Assembly (NCBI GenBank): GCA_016081115.2
Contig: CM071930.1
Coordinates: 42,259,335-42,323,334 of the forward strand
Length of the DNA stretch: 64,000 nucleotides
Direction: 5' to 3'
DNA from: Rehmannia glutinosa
Taxonomy: Eukaryota; Streptophyta; Magnoliopsida; Lamiales; Orobanchaceae
Made by a program: the position numbers and the translations under genes. Under the pieces are notes generated by a model that saw only the letters and a program-made list of their open reading frames with translations, was not told the origin of the DNA and searched no databases. This document shows positions 22,788 through 34,599 of the stretch, one piece after another (position 1 is the stretch's first letter; every line of letters starts with the position of its first letter).

Positions 22788-25700
22788 TGGCATCTAGTCA
22801 TGATTTCGTCAAGTCGGGAAAGCAAATCCACACCGGGTCTCTCAGGCTTAAACAGGGTCCGAAACCCTTGTGAAAAAGATAGCACGAGAAGCTAAAAATC
22901 CATTAAAACCATTTTTGACGATGGAGTTTCCAATAACCTACGTGGAAGAGGTCGACGCTTCTCGTGAACGCTGAGGTTCACGATGAGGGCATTAAGTCCT
23001 TTTTTCATGGAAAAGAGTTCACCATTATCGCCAAGGATCCGCGAACATCGCTTTCTTGCCGGCGGAAGGAGTGCCGGAGATTTATGAAGCTGATGTTGAC
23101 CTGGCTGCTGCTTGGAAGGAAGTAGCCAAGTCCGACTGTGCTGCGAAAGTGGTCTATACAGCTAACAAGAAGCTGTTAAAAGAGGACTACCACAAATTGC
23201 TGGATATTGTTGCCAAATGCATAGACATCAAATTTGGCAGCTTTGACCAGTTGTCCAAAGCTAAATTGATCGTAATGGTTGCGATCATTGAAGAAAAGAA
23301 GGTGAGTTGGGCTGAGTTTGTATACAACGGACTCTGCCAGAATGTTGGGAATAAATCTTTCAAGGAGGATGGTACGTTTGGAGGTTCCCTGGGATACGGC
23401 CTGGTGATTGGCCGGCTGATGGAAGTCAAAGGAGTCCCTCTCCGACATGAAAGGCGTTCCATGTAAACAAGAGGATGTTTCGATCAAACCTCTCTGGCGC
23501 ATAGAAGAGAGCTTACGCCAAGAGGGCTGATACAAGTGAGGGGGAATCACCGACCACGAAGATACAAATGTGTCTCCCCCTCCTCCCAAGAAGATCGCTA
23601 AGAAAGATCACGCCCGCAAAGAAAGAAAAAGAAATCTGCACTGCCCCTGTAGCCGAGTCACCTGCCTCTGCAGCCGTGTCTCCTGCCCCTGCAGCCACAG
23701 TGGAGAAAGAACCATTAATCCCTTCTCCAGTGATCAAGAAGAAGAGGACTGCCACAACAAGAAGGGCAGCTGCCTCTAAGACAATTGCGGAGGCTCTTAC
23801 CTTCAACGAACTAGAGGAAGTAGAATCAGATGTTCCTCTGGTGAAAAAAAAAAGAAGAAGAAGACTTTCCAAGCTCTCCGAGCTTGAGAAAACCACTGAG
23901 TCTGCTACTCAGCTGGAAAAGATACCCGAGCCTGCTGGAGAAGTAGAGTCTCCTAAGTTATTGATGAAACGCCAAGTCACCGAGGCCGATCAGCGAGAGG
24001 CAACTCAAGACCCAATCAGAGACAGAACAACTGAGGAACAACGAATGGCTGAGACAACCGAATTACCTATTGAAAGGGTTGTGTCTCCACCTGTAACAGA
24101 GGCTACTAAGAATGTCGAGCAGCAAAGTTTGCTACCCTCAATCCCTGAGCAAGAGGGACAGCAGGAAGACGATGACAATGATGATGATGTGATGATCCTA
24201 TCCCCACCATACCCAGACATTCAAAATTGTCTGCGAGAATGGAGGAAATGGAAGCTGAGTCGATCCAGGGAATAGTTCCAAAGACCCGAATTTATTGAAG
24301 AAGAAGAGGAACTGTTGAACTTTCTCGGATTGGCCAATATGGTCCCAGCACTGGATGAAGACAACTGCATAGATATCTCGCAGATCTTCAAGGACAAGGA
24401 GAAGGAGAGATCGGCGAGGAAGATGAGGCTCGTGAAAAGGCCGATGTTTGTCCCTTTACTGGAACCACTGATCATACACATCCTCATCTCGACGTTCTCT
24501 CTGGGAGTGATGAGGATCTGGACCCTGCTGCTGCCCCAGAAGAGTTACAAATGCAGCAAGCAATTCAAGAATCCAGAATCCTACATGAGCAAAGAATGAT
24601 GGAGGGACCAGGGGAGTCTTCCACATCACAGCTGGAGATTGACCCTATTGGAGTGGTGCAGCATATTGCCACTGTTGTCGCTGCAACCACTTCCCCAGCT
24701 CATTCGGAGGAAGGTATTAAGGGAAATGGCGATGAAACTGAGATTGTGGGGACCCCAGTCGAGCCAACCCCTAATGAAGGTGTCTTACCACCTGCCCCAA
24801 CGGCTGAATACTCAATGGGAACAGTCGGGAGTTTGGAGACGAGTGACCCCATTCCAAGTCACTCAACTGGTGTGCCAGCTGAGGGGGAAACTCCCTCCAC
24901 TGCAGCAAGGTTGGAGGATGTTGCAGCTGACTCCACAACGAATCTCGGAGGTGAAGTGGAGAAGGAACAACAACTGGATACACATCAAGTTGTCACTGAA
25001 GAGATAGTTAAGACTGTCTCAGATGAAGTGCCAACTACTCTGCAGGCCAATGACGCTGCTGATGCAGTCGAGGCACATGAAGGAACTTCCCTGGGAGTTA
25101 AAACTCTGGGCAATGAAAGTATAATCCATGGAGTTGAGACTCCAGTGGATGCCACCTCTGAAGACCCCAAGACAGCTGACACTGTCGAAGGGGATGTCCA
25201 AGGCCTCGCTGTAGTTGAGACTGCAGGAGGTAATGAAGGCCAACGGGAGGTTGAGACTTCCCGGGGTAAAGAGACTGAAGCACATAACATCCCTACTGCT
25301 ATCATTGATCCATCAGAAAAGGAGATAAGTGCCCTTCACGATTCCCAAGATAATCTTGATGTAACTTTTCTGGGATCCGAAGGTGAAGATGAAGCTGAGT
25401 CATCCCCTATTGCCGATCCAAAAGACTCAACTGAGGATGTTCCCACCACGAGTAAGTCTGACCTCAAGACTACTCGCCAAACATTCAACTTTGATGATGA
25501 GCCACCCATGGAAATCTCATCATCGTCCGATGACGCTTCTGATAAGGCCGAGGACCAGTCAACTCATGTGAAAAAACTAGCTGAGACCGAAGACGCTGTT
25601 CAGACAGCTGAGGCTCAGCAAGCTGGGTCGACTTCACAACATACCACAGCTGAAACAGAGTCCACTGCGCAGGCTCCCCAAGCTACAGCAGGTTCGACTC

Positions 25701-26380
25701 CTCAGGGGACTTCACGAGCACAAGTTGTCATTGAGTAGATTCCAGTTGCCCGTGATGATCCTTTTGTAGAATCATTTCATTTCTCTCTGGAGGTACCTGA
25801 CCTCCCTGAAGAATCAGCTAGAGATCGAGAGCGTTTCCATAAACCTGATCCTGTTATTCCAATAGACACCATTATTCCAGCAGACTATGACTTTGATGCT
25901 GCTTGGCCGCCAGCTGAGACAGAAGTGACAACTAACTGAGGTTCGGGAAGTTTTCAAAGTTCTATTTGCTGAGATTGAAAAGATGGAGAGGCACCAGGCC
26001 TCATTGGACATGAGGCTGGATAACATAGACGCCAACCTTACTGCTGATCTGCGAGGCATAATAGTCAGGTTCCGGGAATGGTGGCAACAACAGCAGACAA
26101 TGCTTATTTCAGGACACAATTCAACTAGTTGCTAGTCTGGCGGGCTGAGAATGCTGATGCAAAGACAAAAATGCAAGAGCACATCGAACAAATGCATGAA
26201 TCTCACACCACAGAGATAAAGCTGCTGCGTGAATATAATAAGACAGAGCTCCTGCGCGTAGAGGAGAACATGAATCGAAAGTTCAGCCTTCTCATGGCTG
26301 AGATGAAGTTGGTAGCAGCCGAATCCAACGCCACTCGCTCTGAATTCCGCGCAGCATACTCCGCAGCAGATTCGACGTAA
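22788..26380 (+). pseudogene. Envelope-like / accessory ORF of Sirevirus, broken (S2)
   Basis: The start MASSHDFVKSGKQIHTGS at 22788 matches the S3 start (MAPTYDFTKLGKQIHTGS). A globular block (23056-23466: EVAKSDCAAKVVY, DIKFGSFDQLSKAKLIVMVAI, GYGLVIGRLM) resembles the 'putative plant transposon protein' domain. Then come a basic NLS-like Lys/Arg cluster (about 23730-23870: IKKKRT, LVKKKRRRR), a long acidic Ser/Thr/Pro/Glu-rich region (24551-25738) and a C-terminal coiled coil (about 25960-26380: LREYNKTELLRVEENMNRKF). Sirevirus third ORFs are called env-like from coiled coils and predicted membrane helices; I see no convincing membrane helix. Several frameshifts and stops interrupt about 1200 codons. 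Confidence 0.72.
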
Positions 26381-26440
26381 CTCAAAATCAATGAGACTAG
26401 ACTTCATGCTTGCTAGCTTGTTTCGGGGGTTCCTCTCTCC

Positions 26441-26465
26441 TTTGATGATGCCAAAAAGGGGGAAG
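26441..26465 (+). promoter_or_regulatory. Polypurine-like tract, internal (S2)
   Basis: GATGATGCCAAAAAGGGGGAAG, nearly identical to the S3 internal tract (38921-38942). Multiple PPT-like tracts upstream of the 3' LTR are a known Sirevirus trait. It is 560 bp from the LTR remnant. The tract that directly primed plus-strand synthesis was lost in the deletion. Confidence 0.65.
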
Positions 26466-26693
26466 AGGAATACCTAAAGGCGCCCGAAGGGATCCGAAGG
26501 CGAGAAGGAAGACGCAAAGTGTGAAGGGAAAGACAAAATGAGGAAGTAATAAGAGAGAAGAAAGGAAAATCTATTGAGGGGAAGGCCGAAAGATGTGACC
26601 TTGATGATTGCTAAAACCCCCAACAAGGTCTTGTCACAAATGATATCATCAAAGAAACTCCCGATGACTCGCCACTCCAACACTCTGCAGCCT

Positions 26694-27020
26694 ATGGCCG
26701 AAAAAAGAAAGAAAGATGATTGAAGCGGGGATGAAGGAAGTGGAAGGAAAGATGGATGCGAGTTATGAACATTCTCAAACAAACATGGAGGCATTCCAAA
26801 TGCACAGACACTTATGCCATTTCGAGATGCGAGAACCGAGCCAAGATCTGTTGATGAATTCAAGACGCTCGCATCTCAAGGTTACTTCGCAAATATGTCC
26901 ATGGCTCAAGCCTGGATTTGTCTTGGGAAAAAGGTCTCAAACTATGTGAAGAAGCTGACAGGCAGCAGACTACTGGCAGTCACTCTGCTGGTCACTCTGC
27001 TAGTCACTCAGCTGGGAAAA
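26694..27020 (+). pseudogene. Short accessory ORF after the internal polypurine tract (S2)
   Basis: Begins MAEKRK at 26694, frameshifts soon after (MIEAGMKEVEGKMDAS frame), then TEPRSVDEFKTLASQGYFANMSMAQAW..LGKKVSNYVKKL (26835-26965). S3 has the matching ORF at 38703-37965, so this part of the element seems once to have been coding. The function is unknown. It is truncated by the fusion to the 3' LTR remnant. Confidence 0.55.
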
Positions 27021-27956
27021 AGACTTTAAAAGGCTGAGGAGTTTATTTGAGAAAAGGTTACCTTGACAACCTAATCTACGAACATTCAAGCTAACATTTG
27101 AACTGTAACCAAAAATATTCTCAAGTTATTCAAGATCAATCCTCAGGCCTACATTACGAAGGAAATCAATCCAACACTCACCTGTGAAGGAAAGACAACT
27201 TCAATCAGTTGAAGAGGAAACATTTGAAGAATCAAGGGGTCTACATTCCACGGAGGATTGTAGGAAGGTTCAAGGTCGAACCAGTCTCAAGTTTTTGGAG
27301 GGCTTCGTGATCAAATCCAAGGAGCTTGAGCAAGTGGGCTGTAGTAGCAAGGCAACTGCCTTGTGAAGAAGCTGAGTCATACGAGAAGCCAGCTGTGTGA
27401 CCAAGGCATCTCCAGACTGAGTCCCAAAGGATCAAGTCAGCCGTGTGATCAAGACTTGTATCTGGACTGTTAACCACTATGTATATTGATCAATACTTAG
27501 TGGATTCATTCAGGAGTTGGAGAAGAGAGGAGTAGAAATATTACCCCATCTTCGAACCCTTATAAAAACTTATTGTGTCATTTACATTTCATCGCACTTT
27601 AATTTCTGCATATTACTTTCATATCTGCTGACATATTTGCTATCCAATTAATAATTAACTAAGTGCTTAAACCAAGTATTAAAACAAACTTAACCAAATT
27701 CAAGGGTGTTAAGTCTTCCAATAAAACGTATCACAATGAAAGTTTAAGTCTTTAGTCAAAACAAATTGAGTTATTCTATCAACAAATCGAGTCAGTGAGT
27801 GACTAACTCTGCACGATTAACTAACTTAGCTGTCCATCAAGGACTCAACTGTTGAAGTATTAACTCGAACATTTTAAAAGGACTAAATCGAAAAGTTGGT
27901 AAGGTTTATTCAACCACCCCTTCTAAACCTTACACTCACACCCCTTGGGACCTACA
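27021..27956 (+). repeat. 3' LTR of S2, 5'-truncated
   Basis: Similar to 15885-16829 of the 5' LTR, starting at ACTTTAAAAGGCTGAGGAG and ending CCTACA. The upstream LTR part and the PPT are gone, and the internal sequence joins directly at about 27020. The intact duplication GTGAA shows that the loss came after insertion. Confidence 0.9.
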
Positions 27957-27961
27957 GTGAA

Positions 27962-30640
27962 CTTGGTATATTATACGTGAGGTTTCAACCTCGTTGAAAG
28001 TTCGAATTGTTATAAGACGAGAAATTCGCCATGCGTAATGCGTAAGATTCGGGTAAGGAGTCCGTTAAGGTCCATAAATTTTTACGAAAACTAATAATAT
28101 ATAATTAAAATTTAATTAATTCAAATTTAGGGTTGTAACAAGGAAAATAATTTATTTAGGGTCCTTTGATAAAAGAAAATTTTCATAAGTAGCCCTATTT
28201 TGAAAAACTAGTATGTATCGAGTTTGAAATCGAATAAGTTTTGGTCTCGACCTCGGAAAAATATAAGGTCAGTTTCTAAATTGTCCAAATTGGCCAGAAA
28301 ATTATTTTTTCAAATGATTTAGGGTCGAGTTTTAAAAACAATTCAGTTTGGTCCTCCTTTTTGTCAAAATTGTCATTTTTGGACCCGAATTTAAAATTTT
28401 TGGATCTAAAAAATCGGAAGGAATTTTGATGTGATTACAACTTTAAAACATCATTTAGGATAGGGGAATATTGGAAGAAAGAAAGTTTTGAAAAGTCTCA
28501 GTTTAAGTCCCTTAATTTTTGAAAATTCTATTTCTAGTCCAATTTTCGATTTTGTCCTTAAGGCTTATTTGAGGTCCGTTTGTTATGAAACTTGAACCAT
28601 GGGTTCAAAATATTATAAACTTGAGTGCTAGAATTTTTACATTTTAGTCCTTAAAATTTCAAAAAATAGTTTTCTTTACTCAAAACACTTTGACTTTTGA
28701 AATTTACTCAAAAATATAAGTTTTTCGGTAACATTTTTAAAAATCTCATTTTTGGTCCTTAAACTTTCAAAATTTCTCATTTGAGTACTTAGACTTTCAA
28801 GGGTTAGTTTTCTTGACTCAAAACATTTAAACTTTTGTTATTATTTTACAATATAATATTTTTAATTTAGTACAGTTTTTAAAAATGTAATTTAGTCCTC
28901 CAACTTTGCAAAATTTGCATACAAGATCCAATAGCTCAACTTTTAATATATTTTCAAGTTTTCCAGAATATAAAGCAAATAAAAAATAAAATTCCAAGTA
29001 CATAAACATGCATTAACATATCATTCAAGAAATCATCAAGAATTTCATAAATTTGTACATGCATGCACCTATTTTTGCAAAGTTTGAACAACAAGTATAC
29101 TTTGATGAAAGTGTTGGACATAGATACTTAAAATGCACATGCAATACATATTCATATAAGATCATGCAAGTTTTAAACTACTACATGCCAATTTTTAAAA
29201 ATACTTGAGTTATTATAAAATATTTTCCATCCACCTTTGGTTGTCTTGTTGGTGAGTCTAGAAATGACACTTTATTTTCTATCTCTTTGAAATTCGACCA
29301 CAATACCTCAAGGCAGCCCTAAGTATCAAATTTTCAAGAATTCTAAGTTAGGATTTAGAGTGTTTGAGGTAAGAAAGAATAAATTAGAACAAAGGTCAAG
29401 AAATCTACACTTACCTTGCGTAGTGTTTCAAGTGGAGTCTAGAATGGTGTCTTCTCTTCTTGTACCCAAATAGTTGATTCTAACACCTCAAGGTCAGCCC
29501 CTAAATGATATTTAAAACCATATTATAGTGTCAAAAGTTGGAGATCAAAAGATAGGAAAAAAAGATAACACTAAATAAAATTTCTTACCTATAACTCTTG
29601 TTTACTAGAGTTGTCTTCTTAATCTTCAACCAAAAATCCACCTCTCTTAAACTCAAATTTTTGGCCCCTATGTCCTCAAGTGGAGAAGAAGTTTCAAGTT
29701 TGAATTTGAAGATTAATTCTAGAAGGTAGAAGATGAATATAGAAGTTAAGATTTGGAAGATTAATTTTTTACCTATGTTGATGAATTTGAGGCTTCTATT
29801 CTTAAAAAATGGAAGAGTTTTAAGGGGGTTTAGGAGAGAATTTTTCTGTTTGGGTCCAACTGAGAGAGATAAAAATGTTTTGTGGGTGTTGGATGAAAAA
29901 GATGAATTGGTTCCCTTCAATTACCCTCATGGCCGATCCTACCCTCCCTCATTCCTACTCATTCTAGTTTTTTTTTGTTTTGTTCTCGTCTTGCATCATG
30001 CATGGGAGACAATATGGGGTCAAAGTTATGGGGCTTGGTGAGATATTTGTGTGGTGTTTGGTGAGGGATTGAATAAAATAATGAGAAAAATGTGGAAAGT
30101 TAGGAAATAATGTTTGAATGTGATAAAGAATATGGGGACTTTAAGTGTAAAATACTTGAATAAATTTTTTAACAAGTTGTCTTGCAATTCTCCTCACATC
30201 ACATGGCCTTCCAACACCAGCCCCAATCCTCAAAACTTTTTTTTTTGTACAAATAGGTAATAATGGTGCTAAATATCAAGTGCCGAAAAAAATTACTTGT
30301 CAATCCCACAATCTCTTATCAATTCCATAATCACTTATATAATAAATCATCTAAGTTACAAGATGTCTAATAATTCCCAAATAGTATCATCACTTATCAT
30401 CTAAGATACTATATAAAATACAACCAATTGTGCACAAGTTAACAGTATCAATCAAAATAATTAGTTAAATTATTAAAATATTGTAAAATATATAATATAA
30501 TTTTCGAAATTATATAGTACTTAAATAAATATATCATGCTACAAGAATGTTACCAGTTAGCCGTTAAGAAGTCCATCCGATTAGTGTATCATGTTAAAGT
30601 TGAAAGAGACCGAAAACCGTTAAAGAAGTGCAATTAGGCA
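27962..30640 (-). repeat. Distal piece of ~4 kb LTR-like repeat, copy A
   Basis: Continues the repeat interrupted at 15247. AT-rich, with several 'TTTTAGTCC / AACTTT / CTCAAAAC' phrases shared with 54161-56900. Short ORFs here (for example near 29600-30040) have no family signature. The hAT-like MITE of copy B is absent here. Confidence 0.65.
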
Positions 30641-31369
30641 TTATACATACCACATAAAATAAAATTATTCTAAATATAAATGATATATCTACTAGTGAAA
30701 TTATATAGTAAGTACATTAACAAAATCAAACATGAAACACTTGCTATTTCAATATAAAAGTTGGATTTTTAATAAAATAACCTCAAGTACTATTATTTGG
30801 AAAATAGAAATTTTATTAAATGAGTTTTCAAGACAAAGATATTGTATTTTTAAAATACTAATTTAGTAGTAGATATTGTAGTAGATACTATTTCAATAAT
30901 TGTTTTTGTTATTGTTTTGGTAACACAAATAAGTATTACTTTAATTAAATAACACTCCATGTAACACTATGTTTAATTAATTGGTAATCTTTTTTTAGAT
31001 ATATTTTTGTAACACAAAATTACGTCACTTTAATTAAATAATACGAACGATTTATTTAGTTAATTGATATCCCAAAATTAGGTAAAGGCAAAAGTAACTT
31101 TTTTCTTACTTTTTTTTTTGTTTTTTTAATGTTTTAGTAATATAATCTCTAAATATTAATAAATGCCAATTTTCATAGATTTTTACCCTTTATATTGCCT
31201 CTTTATTGTATTCGATATTTTAGTTAGTTTACTTGTAGCATTAACATAATTTAAGATTTCATAAATAAAATATATTGATTATTTATTTGTTAATTTTTAA
31301 CTTATTGCGATTAATTCTATTGTATGGAGTATATATAAGTGATACATAATCAATTACTAAATATTATAT
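30641..31369. other. AT-rich gap, nothing recognised
   Basis: Very AT-rich, no convincing ORF, no terminal repeats found. Probably decayed transposon sequence. Confidence 0.4.
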
Positions 31370-32243
31370 GACATTACAAAAAACTTATAAAATAGCTACA
31401 GATTTATCGATGGAAACCATTCGTAGGCATTACCGAAGGTTTTTTTTTTATATTTTTTTGGCTTTTTTAAAAAAAGAATTTAACAATGTAATTAATTATA
31501 TCGTAATATCCACGAAAAAAATCCCTAAGTAAATGTATTATTCTTATTTAATATTTTTAATTTTACTTACGAAAAACTAATTTAATTTGTTAAACCTTAT
31601 TTTTTTTTTTCAAAAATTACCAAAAAAATTGGTCATCGGTAAGTACTTATGGATTTTTTCTATTGGTAAATTAATTTTTTATTTATACTTAATATTATTT
31701 TTACCAATGAAAAATCAATTCGTTGATAAACTTATTTGATATTATTATTATTATTTTATTATGTTCCTTAATATAAAATATAATTTTTGATATAATATAT
31801 AATTTCTAATATTATATAAATTTATATTTATAGTGTATAATATAATTTTAATACGTATAGTGTATAATATAATTTTTACTATATATATATATATGTATAT
31901 AAAAATGAAAGCAAAAGATGCAATAACAATCAACTTAGCCCAATAGAAAATTGCCACTTCTAAACAACATAGATCTTGGGTTTGATGCTTCTTGGGAGCA
32001 AAAATCACTTGTTAAATGCCAGGAAGAGTGTTACAAAAAAAATTATTACATTTTGCCAAAAACGATGTGCTATATTTTGACAAAAAAGTGCTACATTAGA
32101 CTCATATGTAATATATTATAATTTTTCTAAAAGTGTTACAATAGATGAGTACTTAATGTAACACTTAGAAAAAGTGTCACTAAAACTATTAAAAGTAATA
32201 TCGTAGACAATACGTAGGACGGGCAAGTGTATCACCATAAAAA
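31370..32243. mobile_element. CACTA (En/Spm)-like debris
   Basis: Starts near a degraded end ACATTACAAAAAACTT, followed by ATCGATGG and CATTACCGAAGG phrases and CATCGGTAAGTACTTATGG, the Spm-type 'CGATGG/CGGTAA' subterminal style. Towards 32030-32200 GTGTTACA, GTGCTACATT and GTGTCACTAAAA repeats occur in both directions. No transposase. The part from 31629 recurs at 61736-62325. The family call is by motif style only. Confidence 0.45.
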
Positions 32244-33485
32244 TGTTAGTCCAAGTGGTTGCGAAAATCTAGAGGGGGGGTAAATAGATTTTTTCGATTT
32301 TCCGATTTACGTCCTCTTTTTCGAATATAAGGATGGTGAAGAAATAAAAGTACAGAAATATAAACAAACAATGATTTATAGAGCTTCAACCCCCCAGGGC
32401 CTAATGCTCTACCACTCGGTATGTCCGAATGGATTTCGAAAAGAAAAAAATATATTAATAGATACCAAACTATTAGAACCTTTACCTTGAAGTGTACCAC
32501 ACTCTTCATACATCACCACCTTTGAAGATTACCACAATCTCCTTACAACAATGAAGAGAACCAAACTCTTCAACACTTAGAATCAACAAAGTGTGTTCTT
32601 ACCACAAGAACACTAACAAGGATTTTTTATTTTGGATGATTTGAACCAATTCAAGATTACAACTCAAATGAAGTACACAACTTTGAAGTGAAAGTGTAAT
32701 CAAGAATGAAGCCTAATACTCAAGATGTGCAAGTATAAAGCATAAGCTAAATTCAACAAGTATGTTAAAAGTGAAGAACAATAAGTTTTCTGATTTTTGC
32801 TTGTTATTTGTATGCTTGTGTTGTTTCATTGATCCTTCAAGCCTTCAAGTATTTATAGGAGAGCTCCTTGATTTGAATACCAACATATGCTCCTCCTAGA
32901 AGGGTGAAATCCGTAAAAGAAATGCCAAACAATTGAAGAAAATAGCTATTAGAATCAATCCCGCAATTTCATAAAAAGTTGTCTACTACAACAAATAGTT
33001 TCTGCTGATAAATCCTTAGGGCGACCGGTCGCTCTCTAATAAGAAAAACACGTTTGAAATATTTAAACACAGGTTGCCCTTGGGGGTGGACTGGTCGACT
33101 GAGGAGAATGACCGGTCGACTAGGGGTTCGACCGGTCCCCCTCGAGTCCGAGAGAGAGAGAGAAAATAAAAGACCCCAGGCACCAGTCGACCACACTGGT
33201 CGACCTCCAAGTCGACCGGTCGACCTTCCCTCCGAAGCCCCACGGTTTATTCTCAATTTTGTACAATTTTCAGGTACGGGATGCCCTATAGGGCGACCGG
33301 TCGACCTAAGTACATAGAAATTGTCCGAATTTTGTCAAAAATAAAGTTCAAGAAATACTTTTAAGTCTTAGTATAAATTATTGAAAATATTTTGAAGTAT
33401 TAGGACAACATTTGGGGACATTGTTTTGGTATAAAACTCAATTATATGAAATCATGAAAATTATGATAAAAATATTTATCTAACA
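32244..33485 (-). repeat. 3' LTR of Copia-B
   Basis: 1242 bp. The minus strand starts TGTTAGATAAATA and ends GGACTAACA. It shares its PBS-proximal 380 bp with 61356-61735 and most of its length with 62326-62984. A TATA-like TATAAATA lies at 32850-32857 (minus). Confidence 0.88.
33014..33308. repeat. Cluster of ACCGGTCGAC / GGTCGACC palindromic motifs in Copia-B LTR
   Basis: About ten copies of (A)CCGGTCGAC or close variants in both orientations within 300 bp of an otherwise AT-rich LTR. Similar clusters are at 34558-34620 (just after pol) and 63850-64000 (plus-strand LTR). Confidence 0.75.
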
Positions 33486-33500
33486 AACTCCATCTTTTTG
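33486..33500 (-). promoter_or_regulatory. Polypurine tract of Copia-B
   Basis: The minus strand reads AAAAAGATGGAGTT directly before the LTR start, the expected place for the plus-strand primer. Confidence 0.65.
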
Positions 33501-34599
33501 ATGATTACAAAACCAAAACAATTTTAGGAGATCGCTTTTTGAAACGAAATACGTTTTTCCGGTCAATATTAACTATCCATTTTAAGTAGCGCTTTTCATG
33601 ATGAAAATCATAAGTACAGGATAAAAGATTTTTCAAAGCATTTTATAAAAGCTTACCCTATCAATATGCTAAATAAGAATAAGCATAGAATCAATCAATT
33701 TAAAGCTAAAAGCTCAGCTTGTTGCAAATAAGACTTGAAGTTCAAGAGCTTAAAAGCTTCCCCCTATTAAAAATAAGTCATTAGTCATAAGCAATATTCC
33801 ATCATGTAGTCATTAGTCAAAAATCCATCCATAGCTTATAGCTTTTTCTGCGAGCTTTTTCTAGCTCAATTGATCTAAACATAAGATTATGAGCTCATTA
33901 TATTTTTCTCCCCCTTTGAAAACATCAAAAAGACTATTAGCGATAAAAACATCATAAATAGACATCAAAGTGCGCATTGAATCAAGTCAATATAATGCCA
34001 TTTAAGGGAAAGCTTAGAATTCCAAAATGTAAGGACAATCATTAGGCGAAAGTATATAGAAGCTAATTTAATGGATAAAACATGATCTCCATAAAGATAT
34101 AAGTCAATGATAATCAAGAGAGTCATGCAAAAGATGAAATTTTCATTGAGGAATTTTATCCAACACTTGGCATGCATATGATGAAATCAAAGTTGTATAT
34201 GACATTGATAAATATAATCATGCCCAAAAAATCAACACTAATCCTAATTCTACAATCATATATCATCATAATACACAATCCTCAATATATAAATACAAGA
34301 ATTTCAAAAATTCATCAAGTTCCATCAAAATTTTCAAGGGTTCCACCCAATTGAGATTAAAGAGGAAATTAAACTTACCAATGATTGTGGAAGATGAATA
34401 ATATGGAAGAGATATACATTGCAGAAGCCCAATATTGTGGAAATTGCAAGAGAAAATCATTTTGAGTGATAAGTGTGTGAATTGGGCGAAGGGGTGTGAA
34501 AATATGAAAAATAGACGAATAAACGGACAAAACCAATAAATATTCAGAAATTGCTTAGGGCGACCGGTCGACCAGGGGTGCGACCGGTCCCTAGGCTGG
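33501..34599 (-). other. Copia-B 3' untranslated region
   Basis: AT-rich, no domain-bearing ORF. Contains a second GGTCGACC motif cluster at 34558-34620. Confidence 0.6.

Larger units (their letters stand above)
15248..27956 (+). mobile_element. Sirevirus-type copia retrotransposon S2
   Basis: Perfect 5-bp target duplication GTGAA (15243-15247 and 27957-27961). Order: 5' LTR, PBS, gag, protease remnant, integrase, RT-RNase H, envelope-like ORF, PPT-like tract, short 3' ORF, truncated 3' LTR. The length is 12.7 kb. The extra ORF after pol and the iMet PBS place it in the Sirevirus (Maximus/SIRE) group. Stops, frameshifts, a protease deletion and loss of the first ~640 bp of the 3' LTR make it defective. 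Confidence 0.93.
14352..30640 (-). mobile_element. ~4 kb solo-LTR-like repeat, copy A, split by Sirevirus S2
   Basis: Two pieces, 14352-15247 and 27962 to about 30640, are colinear with the copy at 49156-57042. Matching stretches include the left end (TCGCCCCAAATGGGACC versus ACGCCCCAGATGGGAAC) and AAAATCGAATAAGTTTT (near 28228 and 54472). The minus-strand end GGGGCGAGACA is typical of gypsy/chromovirus LTRs. The right boundary is uncertain because similarity fades near 30400-30700. There are no coding domains. Either a solo LTR or a domainless element fits. Confidence 0.6.

Noticed and set aside
29585..30041. Overlapping ORFs of 100-110 codons on both strands
   Set aside because: No domain, biased AT-rich composition, inside a repeat whose other copy (around 55600-56050) does not keep the frames.
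33014..33308. CRISPR-like array
   Set aside because: Spacing is irregular, motifs are short palindromes in both orientations, and the setting is a plant retrotransposon LTR.
33054..33317. Arg/Pro-rich ORF through the GGTCGACC cluster
   Set aside because: Created by the repeated motif in LTR sequence. The second LTR copy has a deletion there and no frame is conserved.
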